64,000 nucleotides of DNA, taken from Bacteroidaceae bacterium. Its GTDB lineage: Bacteria; Bacteroidota; Bacteroidia; Bacteroidales; Bacteroidaceae. Below, piece by piece: positions 27,646 through 37,776 of the stretch. The notes beneath the pieces are model-generated. The model saw only the letters and a program-made list of their open reading frames with translations, was not told the origin of the DNA and ran no database searches. The position numbers and the translations under genes are program-made. The stretch lies in the NCBI GenBank assembly GCA_016284045.1, contig JAEEOB010000220.1, forward strand, positions 1 through 64,000, written 5' to 3'. The stretch's first letter is position 1, and each line of letters opens with the position of its first letter.

Positions 27646-29910
27646 TCAGCTGTTCAGCAATGCTGCCACCTCTGCAGGGTTCAGAGCCCATGCGTAGGTG
27701 TAAGTCTCATCAGCATCATCAGCATTTTCCACAATCGTCAGCCCTTGGGATTTCGCTTTGATTTCTAGCAGCTCACCGATGCTGAGTTTTTCTGTCACTT
27801 TGCGAAGCAATGCCTCTATCGATCGACTGTCAGCACCACGCAACGTCTGTGAGGTGAAGGGCATCTCAAGCCAGATAATCTCCCGTTTTGCCACGTCAAG
27901 CACACCGAACACCAGACCTTTCGAGAGGTTGCTTTCACTGATGCGTACAATATGTTGCACACAAGAGGGGTCGTATGCCACACCTGTCTCATTCGACAGT
28001 TTCATCTCATTTTGGGAGTCCATCCAGCCAACCATCAGGTTAGGGGAGAGCGACCCGGTTGAATAGGCATTGCATGTGAACACCGCATATTTGGCTTTTG
28101 CCGATTCCAGCTCTGGTATTGACAGCTCGATATACTCGGCGGTGCCCACCATCTCGGGGATGGAGATGATATCGCCTGAATGTTTCGCGCCGGTGCAGGT
28201 CAAGTTGTAGTAGGCACATTCTTCTATTCTGCCGTCAGCAAACGATATCCGGCAGCTCAGATCCATGTCGAGATGCTGGGCATGAAGCCCTTTGCCCCAC
28301 TGCATGAATAGCCGTACGGCATCGCCCTCAACAGGGAAGCGTGTGCCCATTAGCGCACAGGAAGTGTCCTGGATGGTTGTGGTGCGGTCGCCTACGCCTA
28401 CAGGGATGTTGTGGAGCAACGGGTCGATGTATATGGTCTTCGTTTCGGTGGGGTGGGCTGCAAAACGTCGGGCCATAGAATCTCTATAAAGGTCGTTCAC
28501 GGCTGCTGCCATCTCTTTAAGTATTTCTTTGTTGTAGAGTGTCAGCAACGGGTTGGAATCAATGGTTTTGGCAACACCCGTGATAGGACGGGCGATGCGT
28601 GTAGCCGAAGGGTCGAAATAGGTGTCTGCAGCATTACCTAACGAAAGCAGCAGGCGGGCAGGCAGTTTGTCTGTGACCTCATTGAATGCAGCCAATACAT
28701 GATCACTTCCGAAACGGAGCATCGAGGCAAACAGGCACCGGGCGAACAGACCGGGGCGCTCTTTCAATAACGACAATGTCGTTGAGGAATCGTTTTCCGA
28801 CTTAGCTTTATCTACATGACCCTGCCATGTGGAATAGGCTCGATTATAAAACACGTCAAGCAGCCTGGAAAGGTTGCCGAACCCTTCCTTGCGGGAAAAT
28901 TCTCCCAGACGGAGCGCACGTATCATACGGACCCACATTCCCCGTTTCGGGTTCATTGTCTCTGATGCTGCCTCTGGAGTCATCGGCAACGCATTGAGCC
29001 AGCGTGCAACACGACGGCAGGTCCGGCGATCGTATTTCAGCATCAGTTTCTCTTTCATAGCCTTTGCGGCATCTGCACTTTTGTCGAGCGGTCCCCAGAT
29101 GTGAGTGTACAGACGGCTGGCATGGGCGATGAGCGTCTTTGGCTCGATAAGCTGGATATAGCCGGTCTTTTCATACCATTGATAGCGGAGGATGTCAGTC
29201 GGAGTTTTCAGCAACTTGCCTGCTTCATAATCGCGTCCAAGTTCAACTAGCCGCTTGACGACGAGCATGACCGTCTCCTTCATTGTGACTGACGGGGTTT
29301 CAGGAAGCGGAAACTCAGCAAGAAGCATGCTGAGCGAGTCCTGTTGGGTGGCGTCGAGGGGGACGGGTGAGGAAAGCAGCGTCTCAAACAAATGCTCCAT
29401 GTCGCTCTTTGTGAACAGACGCAGTTCTTTCAGTTTGCTGCCTTGACCTCTATACACGAAATCAGCCGTCTTGAACGGTGTCCCGCAGAAGGGGCAGCCG
29501 TTGTAACGCTCGATAGGAAAAGTCCCTTCTGGAATCAGATGACCGCAGGGAAGGGTAGTGCCCTTGATGTCGCTGTCTTTACCTAGCAGGTTGACAATCA
29601 GTGTGATGATGTGGTCGGAGAGTCTCTCACCTCTAGGCACATTCCATCCTTTCACGAGCGGTGCCCAGTTGAGGCCTACCCTCAGCACTTTGTTGATGAC
29701 TTTGGTGATTTCTGCCAACCTGACAGGAGACACGTTGTTTAAGGCATGAAGCAGCTCTTCACTCACGCAGTAGCCGTTCTCTTTCAGGCGAGCAATGAAC
29801 GCCATCACTGCTGCTGTGCTTTCTGAATTCATGTCGATTTCCTCACGCCTTACATCAAAAAAAAGTGCGCGTTGGCGCAATGCCACTTCAGTCAGATTGA
29901 TTGTGTTCAT
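27646..29910 (-). CDS. RING-like zinc-binding protein with TerD-like C-terminal region (MXAN_6230/SCO0854-type)
   Basis: LPCGHLIPEGTFPIERYNGCPFCGTPF; C-terminal beta-rich AEYIELSIPELESAKAKYAVFTCNAYS. Confidence 0.5.
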   Translation of the reverse strand: MNTINLTEVALRQRALFFDVRREEIDMNSESTAAVMAFIARLKENGYCVSEELLHALNNVSPVRLAEITKVINKVLRVGLNWAPLVKGWNVPRGERLSDHIITLIVNLLGKDSDIKGTTLPCGHLIPEGTFPIERYNGCPFCGTPFKTADFVYRGQGSKLKELRLFTKSDMEHLFETLLSSPVPLDATQQDSLSMLLAEFPLPETPSVTMKETVMLVVKRLVELGRDYEAGKLLKTPTDILRYQWYEKTGYIQLIEPKTLIAHASRLYTHIWGPLDKSADAAKAMKEKLMLKYDRRTCRRVARWLNALPMTPEAASETMNPKRGMWVRMIRALRLGEFSRKEGFGNLSRLLDVFYNRAYSTWQGHVDKAKSENDSSTTLSLLKERPGLFARCLFASMLRFGSDHVLAAFNEVTDKLPARLLLSLGNAADTYFDPSATRIARPITGVAKTIDSNPLLTLYNKEILKEMAAAVNDLYRDSMARRFAAHPTETKTIYIDPLLHNIPVGVGDRTTTIQDTSCALMGTRFPVEGDAVRLFMQWGKGLHAQHLDMDLSCRISFADGRIEECAYYNLTCTGAKHSGDIISIPEMVGTAEYIELSIPELESAKAKYAVFTCNAYSTGSLSPNLMVGWMDSQNEMKLSNETGVAYDPSCVQHIVRISESNLSKGLVFGVLDVAKREIIWLEMPFTSQTLRGADSRSIEALLRKVTEKLSIGELLEIKAKSQGLTIVENADDADETYTYAWALNPAEVAALLNS

Positions 29911-30346
29911 AAACTGTCATATTAGGAGGTAATTGAGAAACTGAAAAAGCTTAGGGCAACGCCCTATGCATCAAGTCGAAGTAAGTCTCTCTTGGACCTC
30001 TTTGTTTATTGTGTCATTCGTAATGGTGAATTATTCGAACACCCCTTTTATTTGTCATTATAAACAGAACAAATGTCTTGCCTTCTTTTCTTCTTATCTT
30101 CATGCCTTCTTGTTATTCTTTGCAAAAATACAAAAAAACTGATTCACATACAACAAAACGACATTATTTTATTTCTCCCACACTTCTCAAATCCCCGAAT
30201 CCGATAGATATTCCCGAATTTACCTAACCCTTCCAGAATCCTCAAATAGTTTCCTTCTCCACAAATAATTCATTTTTCAAATGTTAAAATATATAGTAAA
30301 TCGTAAATAGTAAATCGTAAATAATTCCATTCTTCTTTTTTTTCCG

Positions 30347-30354
30347 TATATTTG
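30347..30354 (+). promoter_or_regulatory. -7 box TATATTTG for RDD gene
   Basis: TAnnTTTG match, 27 nt before the ATG at 30382. Confidence 0.55.
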
Positions 30355-30381
30355 CACAAAGAAATCTTTTTCGCATCCATA

Positions 30382-31113
30382 ATGGCTCAACATACATTTA
30401 TAACGGGGCAGTTCGTACGTATCGACCAGCAGCTGGCTAATGCAGGACAGAGGGTTGTGGCGGCAATTCTTGACCTTATCTTCAAATTTCTTCTAGCATC
30501 ATCGCTAATCTCACTTGTCTTGGGAGCAGGAGGGGTCTTTTATCACTACGAAAGCGAAAACATGAACACGTTCTTGTATTTTTTCGTTGTGTTGCTGCCA
30601 GTACTCTGCTATGATATGATTTTTGAATTTTTTTGCAACGGACGGTCATTAGGAAAGATGATTATGGGATTGAGGGTGGTGGCTTCAGACGGTTCAAAGC
30701 CCTCTTCCACCTCCATTTTCTTCCGTTTTATTTTCTACTTGCTTGAAGGATACACTGGTTTTGGCATTGTCGTAATGCTCTTCACGAAAGATAACCAGCG
30801 GTTGGGCGACATTGCAGGCGAGACTTATGTCATCAAGACCAGATCTGTATATATGGGCAATATGCTGGCTGCTGCAAAAAACCAGTTTCCGCAGGGATAT
30901 GTGCCGGTATATCCGCAGGCAGCACAGCTCTCAATGCGGCAGGTGGAGGTGATTCAGGAATGTTACTTCGCCAAAGGGGAAGATGCATATCCCACGAAAG
31001 TGGAGCTCGCCCAGAAAATCTGTCAGTTTCTCAAAATCAATGTCTCCAATGTGCCTATCCACCAGTTTTTCTCCCAGTTGATTTACGACTACCGGTTTAT
31101 TAATGCGGAATAG
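30382..31113 (+). CDS. RDD family membrane protein
   Basis: AGQRVVAAILDLIFKF; FCNGRSLGKMIMGLRVVASDG; start moved from 30352 because that ATG lies inside the -7 box. Confidence 0.85.
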   Translation: MAQHTFITGQFVRIDQQLANAGQRVVAAILDLIFKFLLASSLISLVLGAGGVFYHYESENMNTFLYFFVVLLPVLCYDMIFEFFCNGRSLGKMIMGLRVVASDGSKPSSTSIFFRFIFYLLEGYTGFGIVVMLFTKDNQRLGDIAGETYVIKTRSVYMGNMLAAAKNQFPQGYVPVYPQAAQLSMRQVEVIQECYFAKGEDAYPTKVELAQKICQFLKINVSNVPIHQFFSQLIYDYRFINAE

Positions 31114-31213
31114 TTGGAATATGCCCACAATCAGATGATAAAGCTATCGTCTTGTCTTCTCGTCTTTTTGTCTTCTCAAAAATTACCAACTTTTTTTTAC
31201 AATTATCATAATT

Positions 31214-33463
31214 ATGCCAAGATTTTCTTTAAGATCATTTTTGTTCTGGATTATTGCCCTGGCGGCTCTGGCAGCAGATGCGCAGATGGTCAATCCTGCA
31301 AAGTTCACTTCTAGCTTCAATAAATTATCCGACACGGCAGCGGAAATTGTTTTCACTGGCACCATCGAGCCGGGATGGCATGTCTATTCAACGGATGTGG
31401 GCGACGACGGACCCACAGCAGCCACATTCAATGTGGACAACATATCGGGTGCCGTGCTCGACGGACCGCTCAAGGCGGTTGGTAATCCCATCCGTAAACA
31501 CGACGATATGTTCGACATGGAAGTCAGCTATTTCGAGCATTCCGCAAAGTTTGTGCAGAAGTTGAAGCTTACCGGCGGAAAGTATGCAGTGGAGGGTTAT
31601 CTTCAGTATGGGGCATGCAACGACCAGACTTGTGTCCCGCCGAAGAATGTGGAGGTGAAGTTCACTGGGGAGGTGCCTGCTCAAGCAGCAAAAAATCAGC
31701 AGACCGCTCCTGCACAAGATAAAAATAAGAATGGGAAAAAGGAACCTGATGCACAGCAGACACCACAGGCACAGAGCAGTCAGGTTGATACGAAAAACAC
31801 TGCCATTGCAGTAGCTGCAGCTGCCAATGCCGAGCAAAAAGCTTTGGTTGACGGGAAGGACGGTGCCAGTTCTGTTGACAGTAAAAAAAAAGAGGATAAA
31901 GAATCCGTAGAGGATGAGCCAGACGACTACTCGCTTGCCTATGCGTCAGACTCTGTGCTGACCGACAGCATGGGAACAGGCGAGGGGACTGACTCTATTT
32001 CTGTCGCTGCTGCTCTTGGAGATGAGGGGCTTTGGACACCTGTGATTTCCGAGCTGAAAGCGTTCGACAAAGGGGGGAATGCGAATGCGTCGGACAGCCC
32101 ACTGTGGAAGATTTTTCTCTTGGGGCTGCTCGGTGGATTGGTGGCACTGGTCACCCCTTGTGTGTGGCCGATCATCCCCATGACGGTCAGTTTCTTCCTA
32201 AAACGGTCAGGCGATAAGAAGAAGGGCATCCGTGACGCATGGATCTACGGACTGAGCATCGTCGTGATTTATGTGCTCCTCGGATTACTCGTCACAGGCC
32301 TCTTCGGTGCCAGCGCACTTAACTCTTTGTCAACCAATGCAATATTCAACATATTCTTCTTCCTGCTTTTACTTGTCTTTGCAGCATCGTTCTTCGGAGC
32401 GTTTGAGCTGACGCTGCCTTCTTCATGGAGCAGTGCGGTCGATTCAAAGGCGGAGAAGACGGGCGGGCTCATTGGTATATTCTTGATGGCGTTTACGCTC
32501 ACACTCGTCAGCTTCTCATGCACTGGACCTATCATCGGATTCCTGCTCGTGGAGGTGGCTGCCGACGGAGGAAGTATCATCGCCCCGACTGTGGGAATGC
32601 TCGGTTTTGCCATTGCACTCGCCTTACCATTCACGTTGTTCGCACTCTTCCCGAGCTGGCTCAAGTCGATGCCGAAGTCGGGCGGATGGATGAACACGGT
32701 GAAGGTGGTGCTCGGATTCATCGAGCTGGCATTCGCGCTAAAATTCCTCTCCGTAGCTGACCTTGCCTACGGCTGGCGGATTCTCGACCGCGAGACGTTC
32801 CTTGCGCTCTGGATAGTGATTTTTGGATTGCTCGGTCTCTACCTGCTCGGAAAAATCAAGTTCAAACACGATGATGACGACACACATATCGGTGTGTTCC
32901 GGTTCTTCCTCGCACTGATTTCGCTGGCATTCGCCGTCTATATGATTCCTGGACTGTGGGGGGCTCCGCTAAAAGCTGTCAGTGCGTTCGCACCGCCGAT
33001 GAAGACGCAGGACTTCAACCTCGCTCCCGAGCAGGAGGTGAAGCCGATGTTCACCGATTATGAGGAAGGTATGGCGTATGCCAAAGCCCACAACAAACCG
33101 GTGCTGATAGACTTTACGGGATATGGTTGTGTGAACTGCCGCAAGATGGAGGCTGCTGTGTGGACCGACAGCCGAGTGGCGGATAAGATGACCAACGACT
33201 ACGTGCTTATACAGCTGTATGTTGATGAGAAGAAAAACCTCGACGAGCCGATGATTGTCAACGAAAACGGAGAGGAGCGCAAGCTTCGCACCGTAGGCGA
33301 CAAATGGAGTTATCTACAGAGTCATAAGTTCGGTGCCAACGCTCAGCCGTTCTATGTCCTCCTTGATGGCAATGGACGGCTCCTTAACAAAGCCTACTCC
33401 TACGATGAGAATATCGACCACTATCTCGAATTCCTCGACACCGGCATGAAACGGTTTGAATAA
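31214..33463 (+). CDS. DsbD-like thiol:disulfide interchange protein
   Basis: N-terminal DsbD-type domain, CcdA-like TM block with TPCVWPIIPMTVSFF, C-terminal thioredoxin FTGYGCVNCRKME. Confidence 0.92.
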   Translation: MPRFSLRSFLFWIIALAALAADAQMVNPAKFTSSFNKLSDTAAEIVFTGTIEPGWHVYSTDVGDDGPTAATFNVDNISGAVLDGPLKAVGNPIRKHDDMFDMEVSYFEHSAKFVQKLKLTGGKYAVEGYLQYGACNDQTCVPPKNVEVKFTGEVPAQAAKNQQTAPAQDKNKNGKKEPDAQQTPQAQSSQVDTKNTAIAVAAAANAEQKALVDGKDGASSVDSKKKEDKESVEDEPDDYSLAYASDSVLTDSMGTGEGTDSISVAAALGDEGLWTPVISELKAFDKGGNANASDSPLWKIFLLGLLGGLVALVTPCVWPIIPMTVSFFLKRSGDKKKGIRDAWIYGLSIVVIYVLLGLLVTGLFGASALNSLSTNAIFNIFFFLLLLVFAASFFGAFELTLPSSWSSAVDSKAEKTGGLIGIFLMAFTLTLVSFSCTGPIIGFLLVEVAADGGSIIAPTVGMLGFAIALALPFTLFALFPSWLKSMPKSGGWMNTVKVVLGFIELAFALKFLSVADLAYGWRILDRETFLALWIVIFGLLGLYLLGKIKFKHDDDDTHIGVFRFFLALISLAFAVYMIPGLWGAPLKAVSAFAPPMKTQDFNLAPEQEVKPMFTDYEEGMAYAKAHNKPVLIDFTGYGCVNCRKMEAAVWTDSRVADKMTNDYVLIQLYVDEKKNLDEPMIVNENGEERKLRTVGDKWSYLQSHKFGANAQPFYVLLDGNGRLLNKAYSYDENIDHYLEFLDTGMKRFE

Positions 33464-33589
33464 GTTCTGTGTTGATTTTTAGGTGGTTATATGCTATTTT
33501 AGTTAATTTTCTGACTGAAGTTTCTGAAGTTCTTACAAGATTAATGACAGCTGGAGTTGTGGACCGTTTTAGAGTGACTGCTCCAATAG

Positions 33590-33724
33590 ATGATCATTTG
33601 CAAAACTATCCTCCACGAGCCGAAGGCTCGTTAACTCCTATTTTAAATTCTGAACCACTTGCATAAATCTTACATCTTACATATTTAAATCTTTAAATTA
33701 ACTCAGCTTCCTTTTTTACTTCCG
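33590..33724 (-). repeat. Dispersed intergenic repeat, copy C (inverted)
   Basis: Reverse complement of the 15-140 element, with hairpin ACGAGCC-GAA-GGCTCGT. Confidence 0.88.
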
Positions 33725-33738
33725 AAACTTAAATTATA

Positions 33739-34413
33739 ATGAGAACAATCAACGTTGCCGTCAGTGATGAAATACATGCAGCTTGCCCTGATTTCAAGGG
33801 GTGTATGGTGAGAGCGCAGATTGAGAACACAACATATAATGAGGAACTATGGAAGGAGATAGAGGAGGAAATCTCCCGTCTGACAGCCAGAAATACCACG
33901 GAGAGCATCAAGCTTATCAGCGGAATTGCTGCCACCCGGCGTGCCTATAAGAGCTGCGGAAAGGATCCGAGTCGCTATCGGCCCTCGTGTGAACAGCTCA
34001 TCAGAAGGGTGATTCAGGGAAAAGGGCTATATCAGATTGACACCGTGGTTGACCTCGTAAACCTGGCTTCTATCCGCTATGCCTACAGCATCGGCGGGTT
34101 TGACCTCGACAAGGTTGAGGGCGATAAGGTGGTGCTGGGCATTGGTAGGGAAAAGGAACCTTACGAGGGAATCGGAAGAGGAACTCTCAACATCGCAGGA
34201 ATGCCGGTCTATCGGGATTCCATCGGTGGTATCGGCACGCCGACCAGCGACCATGAGCGTACGAAAATCAGTCTCGACACCACCCATTTCCTCGCTTTTG
34301 TCAACGGATACGACGGCAATGCTGAAAATACAAAAGCATGTGGACTGTTTATTGCCCACATGCTGGAGAAATATGCTAATGCCTGCGATATTTCTGTGGA
34401 AGAATACTGTTGA
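33739..34413 (+). CDS. B3/4 (PheT-like tRNA-binding) domain protein
   Basis: TRRAYKSCGKDPSRYRPSCEQLIRRVIQGKGLYQIDTVVDLVNLASI. Confidence 0.88.
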   Translation: MRTINVAVSDEIHAACPDFKGCMVRAQIENTTYNEELWKEIEEEISRLTARNTTESIKLISGIAATRRAYKSCGKDPSRYRPSCEQLIRRVIQGKGLYQIDTVVDLVNLASIRYAYSIGGFDLDKVEGDKVVLGIGREKEPYEGIGRGTLNIAGMPVYRDSIGGIGTPTSDHERTKISLDTTHFLAFVNGYDGNAENTKACGLFIAHMLEKYANACDISVEEYC

Positions 34414-34599
34414 TTTTAGTTTTTAGGGTTTCTTTTTCAGGGTGTTTGATAGAGGATTTATTTCCATTGTCCGATTATGAAAGGAGTGTGCTGCCAGACG
34501 TAAAATAACCTCGGCTCCTAGCTGTCGAAAAGAGGTGAAAGTACCACACAAGAAAAGAAATAAATCTTAAATCCTATATTCTTAAATCGTAAATAATCT

Positions 34600-35028
34600 T
34601 CACTCTTCTCTTGGTAATATGATTGGAGTGTCAGTATCCTTGTCTGCAGGCCTTCTTACCACGTTTCCGCTCGACTGCATGTAAAGGGAGGGGTCAACAA
34701 GGTGCTTGGTTGTTGCTTTTTCAAAAATAAACGTCATATATTTGTCTGTCACCTGTTTACCTTTGGTGCCTTTATTCTTTATGAAACTGTTGACGGTTCC
34801 TTTACCGCTTGATTTGATGGTGAGGATTTTGTCGTCTTTGGAGTCGAGCAACACAAGCTTTCCTTTTTCTGGAATAGAAATCACCCAATCACCATGCAGG
34901 AGGTGACCCGATTCAACAGGCCTGTCGTGGAAGGTAACATTTCCTTTTACCGTATATACTTTGTAAAACTGTGCATGAGCCTGTAGGGACCACAGGGCGA
35001 CAAGCAGACTGATAATAAGTGTTCTCAT
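34600..35028 (-). CDS. Secreted small protein, FecR-like beta domain possible
   Basis: Signal peptide; VKGNVTFHDRPVESGHLLHGDWVISIPEKGKLVLLD. Confidence 0.6.
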   Translation of the reverse strand: MRTLIISLLVALWSLQAHAQFYKVYTVKGNVTFHDRPVESGHLLHGDWVISIPEKGKLVLLDSKDDKILTIKSSGKGTVNSFIKNKGTKGKQVTDKYMTFIFEKATTKHLVDPSLYMQSSGNVVRRPADKDTDTPIILPREE

Positions 35029-35165
35029 AAAACAATATAAGTTTATAATTTTAATATTTTAATAATTTAATAAGAAGTTGATTCTTCCAATTGGGAGTTG
35101 ATTTTTAGAGAAAATGGGAGCTTCATTTGTGTGTGATAGGGAGTTGACCAAAGGATGGCTCTCTC

Positions 35166-36341
35166 TTATTTAAACATAGAGTTCTCCACAAAAGGATGCT
35201 TGCTTTTTGTGCGGATGGCAGCTATAATCCCCGCATAGTAGAATCGGGCTATCACAACCAATGCCATCAGGCTCAGTATGAGCGTGGCGTCAAGGTAGAT
35301 ATTGGCATGCTTGAACATCTTGTAACAAATCCAGTTAGCCACTGTCAGACCGATTGCGAGGATGATGGTCGTCAGCAAAGACGATTTAAACAGGAAAACA
35401 AGAAACATGTTCTTGTTATGTTTGTTCACAAAATTAACTATGCTCTGGAAAAACAACTCAAACAGCAGACAGAGAACAATTGCAACAACCCAACTCAGCC
35501 AGCCAGGAGCGTTGCTGATGTCCTTCCGCTGGAGTATGGTCTCCAGGGTGTAGGCCTGAATCTCCACCCCTGATATTTTGCCGACAGGAGAGCGGTGGGT
35601 ATCTGCTTCCTCTGTCAGTGCACCCGTAATCACAATGTGGTTGCTGATATAGTCCTCGTTGTCGTCTAGTTCATCGGGAGTTATGATACGGAACACGTAG
35701 TTGCCGTAGTTGATGTAAGAATTGTCGGCAGGTTTTCCTATACTGCTGTCGAATGCCTTGGCGATGGCGTATGAAAAAGACGGCACCTTCTCTGCGTTAA
35801 GCGACTGCTCAGTCGTGTAACTACGGATGGTATTCTTTTCCATGTTGTCGGTCAGGTTGGTGTAACCTTCCTCGATTTTCACGCTGTCACAGAAGAACGA
35901 CTGCAGCTGGTTGGTGAAGCTGGCTTTCTCGGGATTGTAGTCTAAGAGTTTATTACCGAATATGAATTTGGATTCCAGATTTCCCAATGCATCTATCAGC
36001 AACTGGTTACCTGTATGGTCGTCTTTCAACCCCTGGAATATCACGTCAACACCAACTACGGCCGGCTCCATCGCGTCAATCTGGGTCAGAAGCTCAGCCA
36101 AGTCACCACGATCATGGAGTGAGGTCATATCCACTATCGTCACGAGGTCGGAGGTGTCGGGCTTCTCGTGAAGACGGATGTTCTGGAAATATAGGTCGGA
36201 GAAGTTCATATTGCTGTAGGCGCGTGAAATCGGGTTAAGAAACGACACGCTAAAAACCAATATGGCTGCCAGTCCCAATAGTACTACAGCAAGTGCTACG
36301 ACAAAAATATGCTCAATGAAATGATGAACGATTTTTCGCAT
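35166..36341 (-). CDS. CHASE2 domain membrane protein
   Basis: TIVDMTSLHDRGDLAELLTQIDAMEPAVVGVDVIFQG; C-terminal TM helices. Confidence 0.8.
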   Translation of the reverse strand: MRKIVHHFIEHIFVVALAVVLLGLAAILVFSVSFLNPISRAYSNMNFSDLYFQNIRLHEKPDTSDLVTIVDMTSLHDRGDLAELLTQIDAMEPAVVGVDVIFQGLKDDHTGNQLLIDALGNLESKFIFGNKLLDYNPEKASFTNQLQSFFCDSVKIEEGYTNLTDNMEKNTIRSYTTEQSLNAEKVPSFSYAIAKAFDSSIGKPADNSYINYGNYVFRIITPDELDDNEDYISNHIVITGALTEEADTHRSPVGKISGVEIQAYTLETILQRKDISNAPGWLSWVVAIVLCLLFELFFQSIVNFVNKHNKNMFLVFLFKSSLLTTIILAIGLTVANWICYKMFKHANIYLDATLILSLMALVVIARFYYAGIIAAIRTKSKHPFVENSMFK

Positions 36342-36400
36342 AAGGAAAGTCCTGTGAAAGAATATGCTTCTCGTTATGGTTATTAGTCGTTGAATTTGAA

Positions 36401-36442
36401 AAAAAGCAGGAAAGGGAGTGGACGTCCGCTTTCCTGCTTTTT
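36401..36442 (-). terminator. Hairpin terminator after the TonB-like gene
   Basis: AAAAAGCAGGAAAG / CTTTCCTGCTTTTT. Confidence 0.75.
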
Positions 36443-36457
36443 ATTATCAGGTGACAA

Positions 36458-37531
36458 TTAATGGAATGGAACGCCGTCGATTGGACGGTTAGGGTCGTGG
36501 AACGGTACCGTGATAGTCATCTCACAAGGAACATACGTGCCGTCGGTTGCCAGACAGGGCTCCCATTTCGGCATGATGCTTACTATGCGTAGTGCTTCAC
36601 GGTCGAGTCCTGGACTTACGGGTCTTACAACGCGAGGGTCGCGGAGCGTGCCGTCGGGCATGACAGTGAAAGCCACATCTACATTGCCGCTGACTTTTGT
36701 ACGGAGCTCACGCTCAGGATAGCGGGTGTTGCTTGAGATGAACTTGGCCATTTCAACTGCGCCTCCGGGGAAAGAAGGGTTGCGAGCGATTTTGGTTGTT
36801 AAAATCACAGGTCCGCCGCTTGTCACCTGTCCCTGATTACCGTTGTTGTCGTGGAGTTCAGGACGCTGAGGTGCCTCTATTTCCACACGCACAATATGGC
36901 GTGTCTCGTAAGGCTTGCCGGCTGCAGTTTTAGCCGGATTCCATTTCTTCACCTTGCTTACAACGCGTACTGCCTCGGAATCCAGCTCAGGATACTGAGA
37001 AGGAGTTGAAATCTGATAGTCGCTGCCCTTGCCCTTGGGGTCAACATTGAAGTTCACGAACAATGTGCCGCTGGTGCCTTTCTCTATCAGTGACTCAGGA
37101 TACCGGAAGTTGGCACGGACATACTGACGCCATGCCTCCTCACCACCGGGATATACGAAACCGTCGTCAACTCCTTCGTATTCACCGTCATAATCAGGCT
37201 GTTTGAACTGAACCTGGATAATCACCGGCTTGTCCTGTTTCTGAGGAACCCAGTTCTTCACGAGCTTTACAACACGTACTGCCTCTTTGTCAAGCTCAGG
37301 ATATTTTGACTTGCTCGACACCTTGATGTCGTGAGCCTGGCCTTTCTTGTCGATTACTGCCATCACATAGACCACTCCGACAACGTCGGCAGCAGACTCA
37401 GGACGGACAATGTTCTGGTCGAAGAAATCCTGCATCGCTTCAGGTCCGCCTGGATAATAGAAGTCCTTATCCTGGGCGTTGGCTGTCATTGCTGTCAATG
37501 CCAGCAACATGATAGAAAAAATCTTTTTCAT
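36458..37531 (-). CDS. Secreted protein with three TonB C-terminal-like domains
   Basis: Three VNF/VAF...YPELD(K/S)EAVRVV repeats typical of TonB C-terminal domain. Confidence 0.8.
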   Translation of the reverse strand: MKKIFSIMLLALTAMTANAQDKDFYYPGGPEAMQDFFDQNIVRPESAADVVGVVYVMAVIDKKGQAHDIKVSSKSKYPELDKEAVRVVKLVKNWVPQKQDKPVIIQVQFKQPDYDGEYEGVDDGFVYPGGEEAWRQYVRANFRYPESLIEKGTSGTLFVNFNVDPKGKGSDYQISTPSQYPELDSEAVRVVSKVKKWNPAKTAAGKPYETRHIVRVEIEAPQRPELHDNNGNQGQVTSGGPVILTTKIARNPSFPGGAVEMAKFISSNTRYPERELRTKVSGNVDVAFTVMPDGTLRDPRVVRPVSPGLDREALRIVSIMPKWEPCLATDGTYVPCEMTITVPFHDPNRPIDGVPFH

Positions 37532-37598
37532 AATCGTTTTTGTTGGTAATCTGTTATTTTTTTGATTAATATGGCCGATTGATTGGCGATTAATTTTG

Positions 37599-37606
37599 CA
37601 AATTTA
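37599..37606 (-). promoter_or_regulatory. -7 box TAAATTTG (TonB-like gene)
   Basis: Reverse complement of CAAATTTA. Confidence 0.5.
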
Positions 37607-37617
37607 CTAAAAAAATA

Positions 37618-37625
37618 TAACTTTG
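37618..37625 (+). promoter_or_regulatory. -7 box TAACTTTG (DUF3467 gene)
   Basis: TAnnTTTG, divergent to the box at 37599. Confidence 0.5.
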
Positions 37626-37776
37626 CAACGTTTTTCTGAATATTTTATGTAAAATATAGAATTATAACTTGGTATTGACGATGAAACGAGGAATTGATTA
37701 AGAATTACTAATGCCTCGTATTCTCTTTAATACTCTCTCTCTTTGATATTTTATATCACTTTAATATTTCATAACA

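Noticed and set aside
30352-30381. Upstream ATG of the RDD ORF
   Set aside because: It overlaps the -7 promoter box TATATTTG, so translation more likely begins at 30382.
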